NCBI GenBank assembly: GCA_018701055.1
Contig: JABIUH010000168.1
Coordinates: 1 to 12,775 of the forward strand
Source: Woeseia sp.
GTDB taxonomy: Bacteria; Pseudomonadota; Gammaproteobacteria; Steroidobacterales; Woeseiaceae
Length of the DNA: 12,775 nt
Reading direction: 5' to 3'
This document shows, one piece after another, positions 1-7,128 of the stretch. The notes beneath the pieces are model-generated. The model was not told the origin of the DNA. It did no database searches and was given only the letters and a program-made list of their open reading frames with translations. Each line of letters begins with the position of its first letter. Position 1 is the first letter of the stretch. The translations under genes and the position numbers were made by a program.

Positions 1-531
1 ATGGAAATGCTGCCGGGTGGCGGCTGGTATACGAAGCTACTGGCACCCGTCCTGCGAGAAAATGGTGAGCTTTATGTTGCCATCGGAACCAACAACGTGC
101 GCGATCGTTTGATGACTCAACCTGGTTTCGACCACGTAAAAATTGTTGACGTGGAGGGGCAGGATGCTGCCACTGGACCGCTTGACTTCGATGTGAACAA
201 TCTCGATCTCATTTTAACTTTCCGAAATATGCACAACTACTCGGAAGATGAACGCTTGAACGTCAATGCAGCAGTGTTTGCTGCGTTGAATTCGGGCGGC
301 CACTATGGCGTTATTGATCATTCCAGACGCCACATGGCACCGTCTACGGATGCTAACTCTCGTCGCGCCGACGTTGTGCAAATTATCAAAGAAGCGCAAG
401 CGTCTGGATTTGTTTTGGAAGACTATAGCGATCTTCATTACCGACCTGATGATGAGCTGCGTTACGAGGTGGGACGTGCGACGGTGACTGGAAACACAGA
501 CAGATTTACATTGTTGTTCAGGAAGCCTTGA
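1..531 (+). CDS. SAM-dependent methyltransferase, COG4798-like (3' part, 5' end outside window)
   Basis: Open frame from the window edge to a TGA at 529-531; about 176 residues are visible. Near the visible N-terminus is the glycine-rich turn LPGGGWYT, which in the predicted methyltransferase family COG4798 is part of the SAM-binding Rossmann core. It is followed by the conserved stretch APVLRENGELY. Further on, NLDLILTFRNMHNY and GGHYGVIDH fit strands 4 and 5 of a class I methyltransferase, and the C-terminal RFTLLFRKP fits the last strand. The methionine at base 1 is probably internal, because the family normally has some 80-100 further residues before this motif, often including a signal peptide. 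The substrate is unknown. It lies 38 nt upstream of the puuD-like gene on the same strand and may or may not share its transcript. The family call is from recognised motifs only. Confidence 0.72.
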   Translation: MEMLPGGGWYTKLLAPVLRENGELYVAIGTNNVRDRLMTQPGFDHVKIVDVEGQDAATGPLDFDVNNLDLILTFRNMHNYSEDERLNVNAAVFAALNSGGHYGVIDHSRRHMAPSTDANSRRADVVQIIKEAQASGFVLEDYSDLHYRPDDELRYEVGRATVTGNTDRFTLLFRKP

Positions 532-540
532 TCGGCATTT

Positions 541-568
541 GGAGGTAGGGGTCTTGTAAAAGACCTCT
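541..568 (+). promoter_or_regulatory. Shine-Dalgarno plus spacer hairpin before puuD
   Basis: GGAGGT at 541-546 is a strong Shine-Dalgarno core but lies 23 nt from the ATG at 570, which is too far in linear sequence. The gap is filled by a 9-bp stem (547-555 with 560-568, one G-U pair) closed by the tetraloop GTAA, which as RNA is a GNRA loop. Folding it would bring the Shine-Dalgarno next to the start codon. A competing pairing also exists: GAGGT (542-546) can pair with ACCTC (563-567) and hide the Shine-Dalgarno. Structure in the spacer is directly visible; a regulatory role is inference. The stem has no U-tract after it, so it is not a normal terminator. Confidence 0.45.
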
Positions 569-569
569 T

Positions 570-1328
570 ATGAACGTCAAACCACTTATTGGTATTACTG
601 CCGATCGTCGTATTGTCGACCCGCATCCATTTCATATGGTCGGTGAGAAATATGCTACTGCTATTCGTGATGGGTCAGATGCGTTGCCGTTTCTGATCCC
701 TGCTTTAGGCAAGAGCATTGACGCGGACGACATTCTGTCGCGTATCGACGGATTGTTCCTGACGGGCAGTCCGTCTAACGTAGAGCCTCACCATTACAAT
801 GGGGAGGCGAGTCGACCTGGAACGATGCATGACCCGCATCGCGACGAGACTAGTCTGATCCTCATCGAGCGCGCGCTCGAAATCGGCGTGCCATTGTTTG
901 CCGTGTGTCGAGGCTTTCAGGAGTTGAACGTTGTGCTAGGTGGCTCACTGCACCAGTATGTTCATGAGCAGCCGGGTTATCACAGTCACAAAGAGAATTC
1001 GAAAGATCCGCTCGACGTACAGTACGGCCCATCTCATGAAGTCCACCTGGTCGAGGGTGGAATGCTGCGCGGGTTGGGGGACGACAGCACGGTAACGGTC
1101 AATTCGTTGCATTCGCAGGGAATTGCGCGGTTGGCAGATAGTGTGATGGTAGAAGCAGTCGCTGACGATGGGTTGGTAGAAGCATTTCGCGTAGATGAGG
1201 CAAAGAGCTTTGCCTTGGCCGTGCAATGGCATCCGGAATGGCAAGTGACCGAGAACAAATTTTCGATGGCAATTTTCAATTCATTCGGTGATGCGTGCCG
1301 AGAGCATGCTAGCCGGAAACGGGTGTGA
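570..1328 (+). CDS. puuD: Gamma-glutamyl-gamma-aminobutyrate hydrolase (peptidase C26)
   Basis: The 252-residue protein is a class I glutamine amidotransferase-like hydrolase, close in length to E. coli PuuD. It cleaves gamma-glutamyl-GABA, or the homologous gamma-glutamyl omega-amino acid from another diamine, to glutamate plus the free amino acid: the last step of the gamma-glutamylated putrescine route. The N-terminus KPLIGITADRR is typical of the family. The nucleophile is Cys113 in FAVCRGFQE, with the oxyanion-turn glycine next to it. The His-Glu pair is His221 and Glu223 in QWHPEW, so the triad is complete. The protein is cytoplasmic, with no signal peptide. The ATG at 570 is chosen because translation from it begins with the family motif. 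It abuts the PuuA-like gene, whose start lies 1 nt past its stop, so the two are almost surely co-transcribed and translationally coupled. Confidence 0.93.
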   Translation: MNVKPLIGITADRRIVDPHPFHMVGEKYATAIRDGSDALPFLIPALGKSIDADDILSRIDGLFLTGSPSNVEPHHYNGEASRPGTMHDPHRDETSLILIERALEIGVPLFAVCRGFQELNVVLGGSLHQYVHEQPGYHSHKENSKDPLDVQYGPSHEVHLVEGGMLRGLGDDSTVTVNSLHSQGIARLADSVMVEAVADDGLVEAFRVDEAKSFALAVQWHPEWQVTENKFSMAIFNSFGDACREHASRKRV

Positions 1329-1329
1329 C

Positions 1330-2661
1330 GTGAGTGACGAAGAACGGATTCAATCTTGGTTGAAAGACAATGCGATAAAGGACGTCGAAGCATTCGTGCC
1401 AGATATGGCCGGCGTCGCGCGAGGTAAGGTCGTTTCGGCAGATGGTTTTGGCAGTGGTGAGTTAAAACTTCCAGAAGGAATTTTCGCGCAAACAGTTTCC
1501 GGTAACTACGCGGTCAACAAAGAAAACGTTGAAGATCGTGACATGCTCTTACAACCTGATGCCTCGACGTTGCGTCCGGTTCCCTGGGCCTCCGATCCAG
1601 CCGCATGCGTCATCCTTGATTGCACGCGAAAGGATGGCACGCCAGTAGAAACAGCACCACGCCAGGTTCTGCGTAGCGTCCTGGAACTCTACGAAGCGAA
1701 AGGCTGGACGCCGGTTGTCGCTCCGGAAGTTGAGTTTTATCTGATCAACCCGCATTCAGATGCGAATGAGGAAGTCGAGCCTCCGCAGGGCCGTTTAGGT
1801 TGGACAGAAACGGGCAAACAACCCTATAGCATCGATTCAATGAATGATTTCGTTCCTTTCATCGATAAAGTCTATGAGTATTGTGAAGCTCAGAGCATTA
1901 ACGTCGATACCATATCGCAAGAAATGGGACCTTCTCAGTTCGAACTGAATTTCATTCACGGCAATGCAATCGATCTTGCCGACCAGGTTTTGTTGTTCAA
2001 GCGTATCGTTCGCGAAGCGGCGATCTCACATGAAATGATGGCTACCTTTTTAGCGCGTCCGATATCGGAAGAAGCGGGCAGCGCACTGCATATTCATCAA
2101 AGTATCATTGACGCTAACGGTCAGAATATTTTCTCGGACGAAAAAGGTGAACCGACGGATTTATTCACCTCTTATATCGGTGGCTTGCAGCGTTACATGC
2201 CCGAAGCGCTGCTACTTTTTGCGCCGTATTCAAATTCGTATCGCCGCTTTTTGAGCTACTGGTCTTCGCCGGTTAATCTTGGTTGGGCAGTGGACAATCG
2301 CACCGTTGGACTCCGGGTTCCAGATTCGGAGCCTGAAGCCAGACGTGTGGAAAATCGTCTGGCAGGGTCCGACGTAAATCCTTATTTGGCTTTGGCAGGC
2401 ACATTGGCATGTGGCTATCTGGGCATGATGGAAGGCTTGCAGCCCGATGACCCAATCGAAGGCAGTGCCTATGATCTGCCCTTTAGTTTGCATCGCTATC
2501 TCTACGAAGCGATCGATGGATTCGAGAATAGCGAGGCAATGAAGAGCACGCTCAGTAAGTCCTTCGTGAAGCTCTACAGCGACGTCAAAAAACTTGAGTG
2601 CCAGGAATTTCAGGAGATAGTCACTCCGTGGGAACGCGAAGTCCTTATGTTCAACGTCTAA
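1330..2661 (+). CDS. puuA: Glutamine synthetase family, gamma-glutamylpolyamine synthetase (PuuA-like)
   Basis: About 443 residues of the glutamine synthetase fold. It probably ligates glutamate to putrescine or another diamine using ATP, the first step of the gamma-glutamylation route. The N-terminal beta-grasp is seen in FVPDMAGVARGK. The catalytic domain carries the metal-binding pair Glu133 and Glu135 (APEVEFYL), the motif GPSQFELN, the ATP/metal histidine region GSALHIHQS, and the glutamate-binding arginines in NSYRRF and DNRTVGLRVP. The C-terminal RLAGSDVNPYLALAG is typical of PuuA/SpuI-like members rather than housekeeping GlnA, which has a different central loop and an adenylylation site. 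Start: GTG at 1330 gives the usual short lead before the beta-grasp. In-frame ATGs at 1291 and 1306 inside puuD are alternatives, and the Shine-Dalgarno is weak in all cases, which favours coupling to puuD. Exact substrate is inferred from the neighbours. Confidence 0.88.
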   Translation: MSDEERIQSWLKDNAIKDVEAFVPDMAGVARGKVVSADGFGSGELKLPEGIFAQTVSGNYAVNKENVEDRDMLLQPDASTLRPVPWASDPAACVILDCTRKDGTPVETAPRQVLRSVLELYEAKGWTPVVAPEVEFYLINPHSDANEEVEPPQGRLGWTETGKQPYSIDSMNDFVPFIDKVYEYCEAQSINVDTISQEMGPSQFELNFIHGNAIDLADQVLLFKRIVREAAISHEMMATFLARPISEEAGSALHIHQSIIDANGQNIFSDEKGEPTDLFTSYIGGLQRYMPEALLLFAPYSNSYRRFLSYWSSPVNLGWAVDNRTVGLRVPDSEPEARRVENRLAGSDVNPYLALAGTLACGYLGMMEGLQPDDPIEGSAYDLPFSLHRYLYEAIDGFENSEAMKSTLSKSFVKLYSDVKKLECQEFQEIVTPWEREVLMFNV

Positions 2662-2662
2662 A

Positions 2663-2704
2663 AAAACTGGGTCAGAGCCCAATAAAGGGCTCTGACCCAG
2701 TTTT
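2663..2704. terminator. Perfect 18-bp-stem palindrome after puuA (terminator-like / REP-like repeat)
   Basis: Arms 2663-2680 (AAAACTGGGTCAGAGCCC) and 2687-2704 are exact reverse complements around the 6-nt loop AATAAA. The palindrome starts 1 nt after the puuA stop. The A-tract before and T-tract after the GC-rich core give it the form of a bidirectional intrinsic terminator, with the longer U-tract (six) on the - strand reading. It separates the puuDA pair from spuC. The core resembles TCTGACCC-type dispersed palindromes seen in many gammaproteobacterial genomes; that link is from memory and needs a genome-wide count. Confidence 0.75.
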
Positions 2705-2713
2705 GATATTTCC

Positions 2714-2740
2714 TGGGGGTAAAGTGCTACTTTGGCCCCA
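2714..2740. other. Second, imperfect hairpin in the puuA-spuC gap
   Basis: AAAGT (2721-2725) pairs with ACTTT (2729-2733) around the loop GCT. TGGGG (2714-2718) then pairs with CCCCA (2736-2740), with one G-T pair and one mismatch between the two blocks. No T-tract follows. It could be part of a leader, a repeat remnant or chance; no function can be assigned. Confidence 0.3.
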
Positions 2741-2767
2741 ATCAGGATTTCAGGATGTGGAGCGGGG

Positions 2768-2796
2768 GTGACGTTCGGAATCTTCTCAGATAGCAT
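2768..2796 (+). promoter_or_regulatory. Candidate sigma70 promoter for spuC-speB cluster
   Basis: GTGACG at 2768-2773 (4 of 6 matches to TTGACA) and TAGCAT at 2791-2796 (4 of 6 to TATAAT) are separated by 17 nt. A start near 2803 would give a leader of about 36 nt before the ATG at 2839, which has its own Shine-Dalgarno. A promoter is expected here because a strong terminator-like palindrome lies just upstream. The match is modest. Confidence 0.3.
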
Positions 2797-2838
2797 CGGC
2801 GACAGTATTGACGGCCCTTCGGCTGCATGAGGTTTCTA

Positions 2839-4203
2839 ATGGCTATCGCGGCAGGCCGCTCTAAAGCAGAGTGGCAAGAACTTGATCAACAGCATTATCT
2901 GCACCCATTCACCGATCACAAAGAACTCAGTGAAAAGAAGAGCCGCATTATTACCCGTGCGGACGGCGTGTACATTTACGATGCAGATGACAATAAAATC
3001 CTCGACGGAATGTCGGGCCTGTGGTGTGTCAATGCCGGCTACGGTCGCGACGAACTTGTCCAGGCGGCAGCGGCACAGCTGAGCGAACTTCCGTATTACA
3101 ATAGTTTTTTCCAGTGCGCCCATCCTCCATCAATCGAACTATCCAGAGTGCTTGGCGAGGTGACCCAGGCGCATTTCAAACGCGTGTTTTATACCGGATC
3201 CGGTTCAGAATCGATCGATACGATGATCCGTATGGTCTGGCGCTATTGGGATTTGATGGAGCAACCCCAGCGTAAACTCATCATTGCACGACAAAATGCA
3301 TACCACGGATCTACCGTAGCGGGCGCGAGCCTCGGTGGCATGAAACTGATGCACAGCCAGGGCGGTAGCCTTGGCAACATTGCCCATATTGAGCAACCCT
3401 ACTGGTTTGGCAGCGACCATTCGATGTCACTGGATGACTTTGGATTACACGCCGCTCGTGAATTGGAAAAAAAGATCGAGGAGGTTGGCGCGGATAAGGT
3501 CGCGGCTTTCGTCGGTGAGCCGATTCAGGGTGCGGGCGGAGTTATTGTACCGCCGGACACTTATTGGCCGGAAATTCAGCGTATCTGCGACGAACACGGC
3601 ATTCTCCTCATCACCGACGAAGTTATCTGCGGCTTCGGTCGACTCGGCGAATGGTTTGGTGCCGACTACTATGGCGTGAAGTCCGATTTGATGACCTTTG
3701 CGAAGGGCGTGACGTCTGGTTATTTGCCGCTCGGTGGCGTCATGGTCGGTGATCGCGTTGGCGATGTACTGATCGATAAGGGCGGCGAGTTTTATCATGG
3801 CTTCACTTATTCCGGTCACCCGGCGTCCTGTGCAGTCGCTATTGAAAACGTGCGCATCATGCAGCGAGAAAATCTTGTTACACGCGTGCGCGATGACATT
3901 GGCCCTTACCTACAAGAGAAATGGGCGGCACTTGGCGAGCATCCACTGGTCGGTGAAACCCGCATGGTTGGCCTTATGGGCGCCTTCGAGTTGGTCAAGG
4001 ACAAAGATTCACTCACGCGATTTGACGAAGATGACAGCGCTGGCACGATTTGCAGAGATTTTCTGATCAATAACGGTCTCGTTATGCGGGCGGTCGGTGA
4101 TACGATTGTGACCGCGCCTCCTTTGACGATATCGCATGCTGAGGCAGACGAGCTTATCGAGACAGCCTGGAAGTGCCTCGACCTCACTCAGCAAGCCCTC
4201 TGA
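2839..4203 (+). CDS. spuC: Polyamine (putrescine):pyruvate aminotransferase, class III
   Basis: The 454-residue PLP enzyme is of class III aminotransferase type, close in length and in many stretches to Pseudomonas SpuC, for example HPFTDHKELSEK, GLWCVNAGYGR and FYHGFTYSGHPAS. It moves an amino group from putrescine (or cadaverine/spermidine in some homologues) to pyruvate, giving 4-aminobutanal and alanine. PLP-binding features are the phosphate loop GSGSES (residues 120-125), the aromatic stacking motif NAYHGST, the aspartate in ITDEVICGFGR and the Schiff-base Lys289 in FAKGVTSG. Start: ATG 2839 is preferred over ATG 2827, because GAGGT at 2829-2833 sits 5 nt before it. Agmatinase follows after 16 nt, so substrate supply and use are in one operon. 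The exact amine specificity cannot be read from sequence. Confidence 0.9.
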   Translation: MAIAAGRSKAEWQELDQQHYLHPFTDHKELSEKKSRIITRADGVYIYDADDNKILDGMSGLWCVNAGYGRDELVQAAAAQLSELPYYNSFFQCAHPPSIELSRVLGEVTQAHFKRVFYTGSGSESIDTMIRMVWRYWDLMEQPQRKLIIARQNAYHGSTVAGASLGGMKLMHSQGGSLGNIAHIEQPYWFGSDHSMSLDDFGLHAARELEKKIEEVGADKVAAFVGEPIQGAGGVIVPPDTYWPEIQRICDEHGILLITDEVICGFGRLGEWFGADYYGVKSDLMTFAKGVTSGYLPLGGVMVGDRVGDVLIDKGGEFYHGFTYSGHPASCAVAIENVRIMQRENLVTRVRDDIGPYLQEKWAALGEHPLVGETRMVGLMGAFELVKDKDSLTRFDEDDSAGTICRDFLINNGLVMRAVGDTIVTAPPLTISHAEADELIETAWKCLDLTQQAL

Positions 4204-4219
4204 ATTTTTGGATAGTGTT

Positions 4220-5173
4220 ATGACTTTAAAAAAAGCAGCAGACAACGCATTTCTTCGTGAGTCTCTCTACGGAACCCTCATGGAGCCGACAAATGCTGGT
4301 GCACTTTCATTTATGCGCCGCAAATACACGCGCGATCTAACTGGCGTTGATCTTGTGGTAACAGGTGTTCCATTCGATACCGCGACCACTAATCGGCCGG
4401 GCACACGATTTGGCCCACGAGGGATTCGTGCAGCATCCTCGGGCATAGCCTGGATGCGTCCGTATGGTACTGAGATTGATCCTTTCGATAAGCTTGCCGT
4501 TGTCGACTACGGCGATTGCCACTTCGATTTCGGTCGACCTGAAACGGTGCCAGACTCCATCCAGGCACATGCGAGCAGCATTATTGACCAGGGTCCCGGG
4601 CTGTTGACTCTCGGTGGCGATCATTTTATCTCGTGGCCACTTTTGAAGGCGCACGCCAAGAAACATGGAAAGCCCCTGTCGTTACTGCACTTTGATGCGC
4701 ATAGCGATACTTGGGACGACGAGGAAGGTCGCATCGATCACGGCACGATGTTTTTTCATGCCGCTAAGCAAGGATTTGTCGATCCTGAAAAGTCCGTGCA
4801 AATCGGGTTGCGAACGACCAATGACGATACGCTTGGTTTTAATATTTTCGATGCGCCCTACGTACATACGCAAGGTGTCGAAAAGGTTATCGCCGCAACC
4901 AAGAAAATCCTTGGTGATAACCCCGTTTACCTCACTTTCGATATTGACTGTCTTGATCCAAGCTACGCGCCAGGCACTGGCACACCGGTTTGCGGTGGAC
5001 TAACAACTGCTCAAGCAATCGCGATCTTACGCGGAATGCTCGGCATTAATGTTGTCGGTATGGATATAGTCGAAGTGGCGCCAATTTATGACGTTGGAGA
5101 GATCACTTCATTGGCAGGCGCAACCTTGGCGATGGAGATGGTTAATCTGTATGCCAATCGACCGGGCGCCTAA
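4220..5173 (+). CDS. speB: Agmatinase (ureohydrolase family)
   Basis: The 317-residue protein belongs to the arginase/agmatinase fold and probably hydrolyses agmatine to putrescine plus urea in the cytoplasm. All binuclear manganese ligands are seen: His135 in GGDHF, Asp159, His161 and Asp163 in HFDAHSDT, and Asp241 and Asp243 in TFDIDCLDP. The conserved Glu285 in VEVAP is also present. GVPFDTATTNRPGTRFGP and GTGTPVCGGLT closely follow E. coli SpeB. Guanidinobutyrase or guanidinopropionase are possible alternatives within the same family. Agmatinase is preferred because its product is the substrate of SpuC just upstream (16 nt). Start: ATG 4220 is chosen over an in-frame ATG at 4136 inside spuC, since it gives the normal family length. 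A short GGAT lies upstream as a weak Shine-Dalgarno. Confidence 0.88.
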   Translation: MTLKKAADNAFLRESLYGTLMEPTNAGALSFMRRKYTRDLTGVDLVVTGVPFDTATTNRPGTRFGPRGIRAASSGIAWMRPYGTEIDPFDKLAVVDYGDCHFDFGRPETVPDSIQAHASSIIDQGPGLLTLGGDHFISWPLLKAHAKKHGKPLSLLHFDAHSDTWDDEEGRIDHGTMFFHAAKQGFVDPEKSVQIGLRTTNDDTLGFNIFDAPYVHTQGVEKVIAATKKILGDNPVYLTFDIDCLDPSYAPGTGTPVCGGLTTAQAIAILRGMLGINVVGMDIVEVAPIYDVGEITSLAGATLAMEMVNLYANRPGA

Positions 5174-5194
5174 CGACCTGATCGCTGAGAATCA

Positions 5195-5647
5195 ATGCAA
5201 GATTCTTTGAATTCTAAATTCCTCGACGCCGCGATTGAAGAAGCGGAGAAAGGTCTGGCCGAGGGCGGAATACCCATTGGATCGGTGCTCGTTATCGACG
5301 GCAAAATAGTCGGTCGCGGGCACAACAAACGAATTCAATCCGGTAGTCCGGTACTGCATGCCGAAATGGATTGCTTCGAGAACGCAGGTCGACTGGGAGC
5401 GAACGATTACCAGCGGGCCGTTCTCTACTCAACTCTATCGCCCTGTGATATGTGCAGTGGCGCAATTTTGCTCTATAAAATTCCAACGGTCGTCATTGGT
5501 GAAAACCGAACTTTTCAAGGGCCGGAAGATCACTTGCGTGCGCGTGGTGTTGAGATACAACTGATCGACAATGCAGTATGCATTTCCCTGATGGAGTCGT
5601 TCATTAAGAACAATCCGTCACTGTGGAACGAAGACATCGGTGAGTAA
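5195..5647 (+). CDS. Cytosine deaminase of yeast Fcy1 type (zinc nucleoside/nucleobase deaminase)
   Basis: The 150-residue protein is a cytidine/deoxycytidylate-deaminase fold enzyme, predicted to deaminate cytosine to uracil. Zinc ligands are His55, Cys84 and Cys87, with the proton shuttle Glu57 (HAEMD and SPCDMC). It tracks yeast Fcy1 over its whole length, including GGIPIGS, GRGHN, YSTLSPCDMCSGAI, IGENRTF and the C-terminal EDIGE. The residues that line the yeast cytosine pocket have clear counterparts: Asn44, Phe107, Trp144 and Asp147. The usual bacterial cytosine deaminase, CodA, is an unrelated amidohydrolase. TadA, which edits tRNA, shares the zinc motifs but not the C-terminal signature. 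It starts 21 nt after agmatinase in what appears to be the same operon. A different small amidine or ring substrate is possible given that context. Confidence 0.82.
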   Translation: MQDSLNSKFLDAAIEEAEKGLAEGGIPIGSVLVIDGKIVGRGHNKRIQSGSPVLHAEMDCFENAGRLGANDYQRAVLYSTLSPCDMCSGAILLYKIPTVVIGENRTFQGPEDHLRARGVEIQLIDNAVCISLMESFIKNNPSLWNEDIGE

Positions 5648-5656
5648 GGAATCACT

Positions 5657-6112
5657 TTGAAAATTTGGGTTGATGCTGACGCATGTCCTGTCGTCATCAA
5701 AGAAATTATATTCAGAGCGGCAAAACGCACCAGCACACATACGATGCTGGTGGCAAACCAGCACATCCGCGTGCCGCCGTCACCGTTTATTAAATCAATT
5801 CAGGTAGCTTCGGGCTTCGACGTTGCCGATGACGAAATTGTTGCGCGCATGTCGGCGGGGGATTTGGTCATTACTGCTGATATACCGCTTGCAGCCGAAG
5901 TCGTTGAGAAAGGAGGGCACGCGCTGAACCCTCGGGGTGAGCTATATACGACGGAGAATATTAAGGCGCGCCTGAACATGCGTGACTTCATGGATACGAT
6001 GCGTGGCAGTGGAATACAGACTGGCGGACCAAAAGAAATGAATCAAAGTGAGCGACAGGCTTTCGCGAATGCGCTTGATCGCATGCTAGCGCAGCAGTTG
6101 AAATCCGACTGA
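5657..6112 (+). CDS. yaiI: YaiI/YqxD family protein (UPF0178, DUF188)
   Basis: The 151-residue protein has the family N-terminus KIWVDADACP and the blocks VANQHI, DEIVARM, GDLVITADIPLA, LNPRGELYT and GIQTGGP, with normal length. The family adopts a PIN-like nuclease fold, with acidic residues such as those in VDADACP and ITADIP clustered in the putative active site. No physiological role is established. Start: TTG 5657 is used, since no ATG gives the conserved N-terminus, and AAGGA at 5646-5650 lies 6 nt before it. It is the last gene of the spuC-speB-deaminase run, 9 nt after the deaminase stop, and probably rides on that transcript without a metabolic link. Confidence 0.9.
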   Translation: MKIWVDADACPVVIKEIIFRAAKRTSTHTMLVANQHIRVPPSPFIKSIQVASGFDVADDEIVARMSAGDLVITADIPLAAEVVEKGGHALNPRGELYTTENIKARLNMRDFMDTMRGSGIQTGGPKEMNQSERQAFANALDRMLAQQLKSD

Positions 6113-6128
6113 TTCCCGGATTCCATTA

Positions 6129-6503
6129 TTAAAAGAAATAGAGGGCATTTAGATAGATCGTTCTCAACAGGATGCAAATCGTGACGCCGTAAACCATTAC
6201 GTTACGAACACGTAGCCGGGCAACTGCTAGCACCGGAATAGCGTAAAGCGGTTGTACGGTATTGGTCCACGATTCACCGGTCGTGAGGACCATCAAAACC
6301 TGAGGAATGTCTGCGGCGAGTTGCAGTGCTGTTGCAATACGGAAAAACGTGAGGAATATCGCGACGACGAGTGGATCAGGCATCCAGCGGTCGGCGAAGC
6401 GTACGAAAAAACGGGTAGCCGGTCTTAATATTGCGTGCCCCTTTTTATGGTACGAACAAAAGATGTGTATTTTCCGGCTTTCGAACCTGCACCGCTCGAG
6501 CAA
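6129..6503 (-). pseudogene. Short-chain fatty acid transporter (AtoE/TIGR00366) remnant with internal deletion
   Basis: A 124-codon frame joins two ends of a roughly 440-residue membrane transporter. Codons 31-54 (RFFVRFADRWMPDPLVVAIF onward) match the start of the AtoE/SCFA transporter family. Codons 60-124 (ADIPQVLMV, GESWTNTVQPLYAIPVLAVA, then RNVMVYGVT) match its last 60 or so residues. The central part of some 300 residues is missing, so the product cannot be a working multi-pass transporter. The join lies near 6326-6344. An 8-bp direct repeat TGAGGAAT (6301-6308 and 6350-6357) brackets it, which could reflect slippage or recombination, though it may be chance. Codons 1-28 are not recognisable. 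The remnant lies 66 nt downstream of the PuuR-like gene, converging with yaiI. The family match is from memory of family motifs. Confidence 0.7.
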
Positions 6504-6569
6504 TGCTCCGATCAGGTTAGCAAAAATTGACCAGCAGCACTAAATGGCCGTAGATCCAGAACCGTGACA

Positions 6570-7115
6570 CTAAAAAGTCGGCGGAGTACAGGCGGACACA
6601 ATCAGACAATCTTCGTTGCCGGTGTTTCTAAACCGATGCGGCAACTTGCTGCTGAATCGGTACGCGTCACCCGCAGATAGCGTACGTACCTGTTCGCCGA
6701 CGGTCACCTCCAATCGGCCTTTGATAATGATTCCACCTTCCTCTGCGTCGTGACTGAACATAGATTGCCCGGTGTCGGCGCCTGGTTCGTAACGCTCGTA
6801 CAAAATCTGCAACTGGCTATTGCTCAAGTCGCTACCAATCTGCAAATAGGAAATTGGACCTGTACTGATTTCGGAGAGTTCGTCATGACCGTAGAAATAT
6901 TTGCCGTCGGTCATTGAATCGGCGGCGAAAAACTCGGCAAATGATACGCCCAGGGATTCGAGAATACGCTTCAGAAGACCCATCGACGGATCGGTTCGGC
7001 CGTTTTCGATTAATGAGATGGTCGCATTGGACACGCCGGATGCCTTTGCCAGCTTGCGCTGGGACAGACTCTTTGAGGTGCGCAAGTGAATTAACCTCAG
7101 ACCAATATTTTCCAT
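6570..7115 (-). CDS. puuR: XRE/cupin transcriptional regulator, PuuR-like
   Basis: The 181-residue protein has an N-terminal XRE helix-turn-helix (about residues 5-62; SQRKLAKASGVSNATISLIE) and a C-terminal cupin (about residues 105-178) with EEGGIIIKGRLEV, His122, and the terminal HRFRNTG and SACTPPTF. E. coli PuuR, repressor of putrescine catabolism, has the same layout, nearly the same length (185) and the ending SAHTPTTF. It probably represses the flanking polyamine and beta-alanine genes and is released by putrescine or a related ligand bound by the cupin. Start: ATG 7115 is preferred to an upstream in-frame TTG at 7151, which lies in the AT-rich control region; AGG lies about 8 nt upstream. 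It is divergent from the beta-alanine aminotransferase gene, sharing a 231-nt control region. Confidence 0.87.
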   Translation of the reverse strand: MENIGLRLIHLRTSKSLSQRKLAKASGVSNATISLIENGRTDPSMGLLKRILESLGVSFAEFFAADSMTDGKYFYGHDELSEISTGPISYLQIGSDLSNSQLQILYERYEPGADTGQSMFSHDAEEGGIIIKGRLEVTVGEQVRTLSAGDAYRFSSKLPHRFRNTGNEDCLIVSACTPPTF

Positions 7116-7128
7116 TCGTCGCCTAAGT

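Noticed and set aside
547..568. Intrinsic terminator after the methyltransferase
   Set aside because: The stem is good but there is no T-tract, and the hairpin ends 1 nt before the puuD start codon.
2741..2755. Tandem TCAGGAT repeat upstream of spuC
   Set aside because: Only two 7-bp copies; too short to separate from chance.
2808..2838. TTGACG-based promoter just before spuC
   Set aside because: The matching -10 region would fall on or after the Shine-Dalgarno and leave no leader.
4136..4219. Upstream in-frame start of the agmatinase inside spuC
   Set aside because: It would add 28 residues with no family similarity and overlap spuC; ATG 4220 gives the usual length and N-terminus.
1549..4245. 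Several long minus-strand frames opposite puuA, spuC and speB (for example 2230-2796)
   Set aside because: They lie opposite strongly conserved enzymes, show no family motif, have no Shine-Dalgarno and have unusual composition.
6504..6569. Possible further piece of the transporter remnant between the regulator stop and the open frame
   Set aside because: Translations in the - strand frames gave short runs with stops and no motif that could be assigned.
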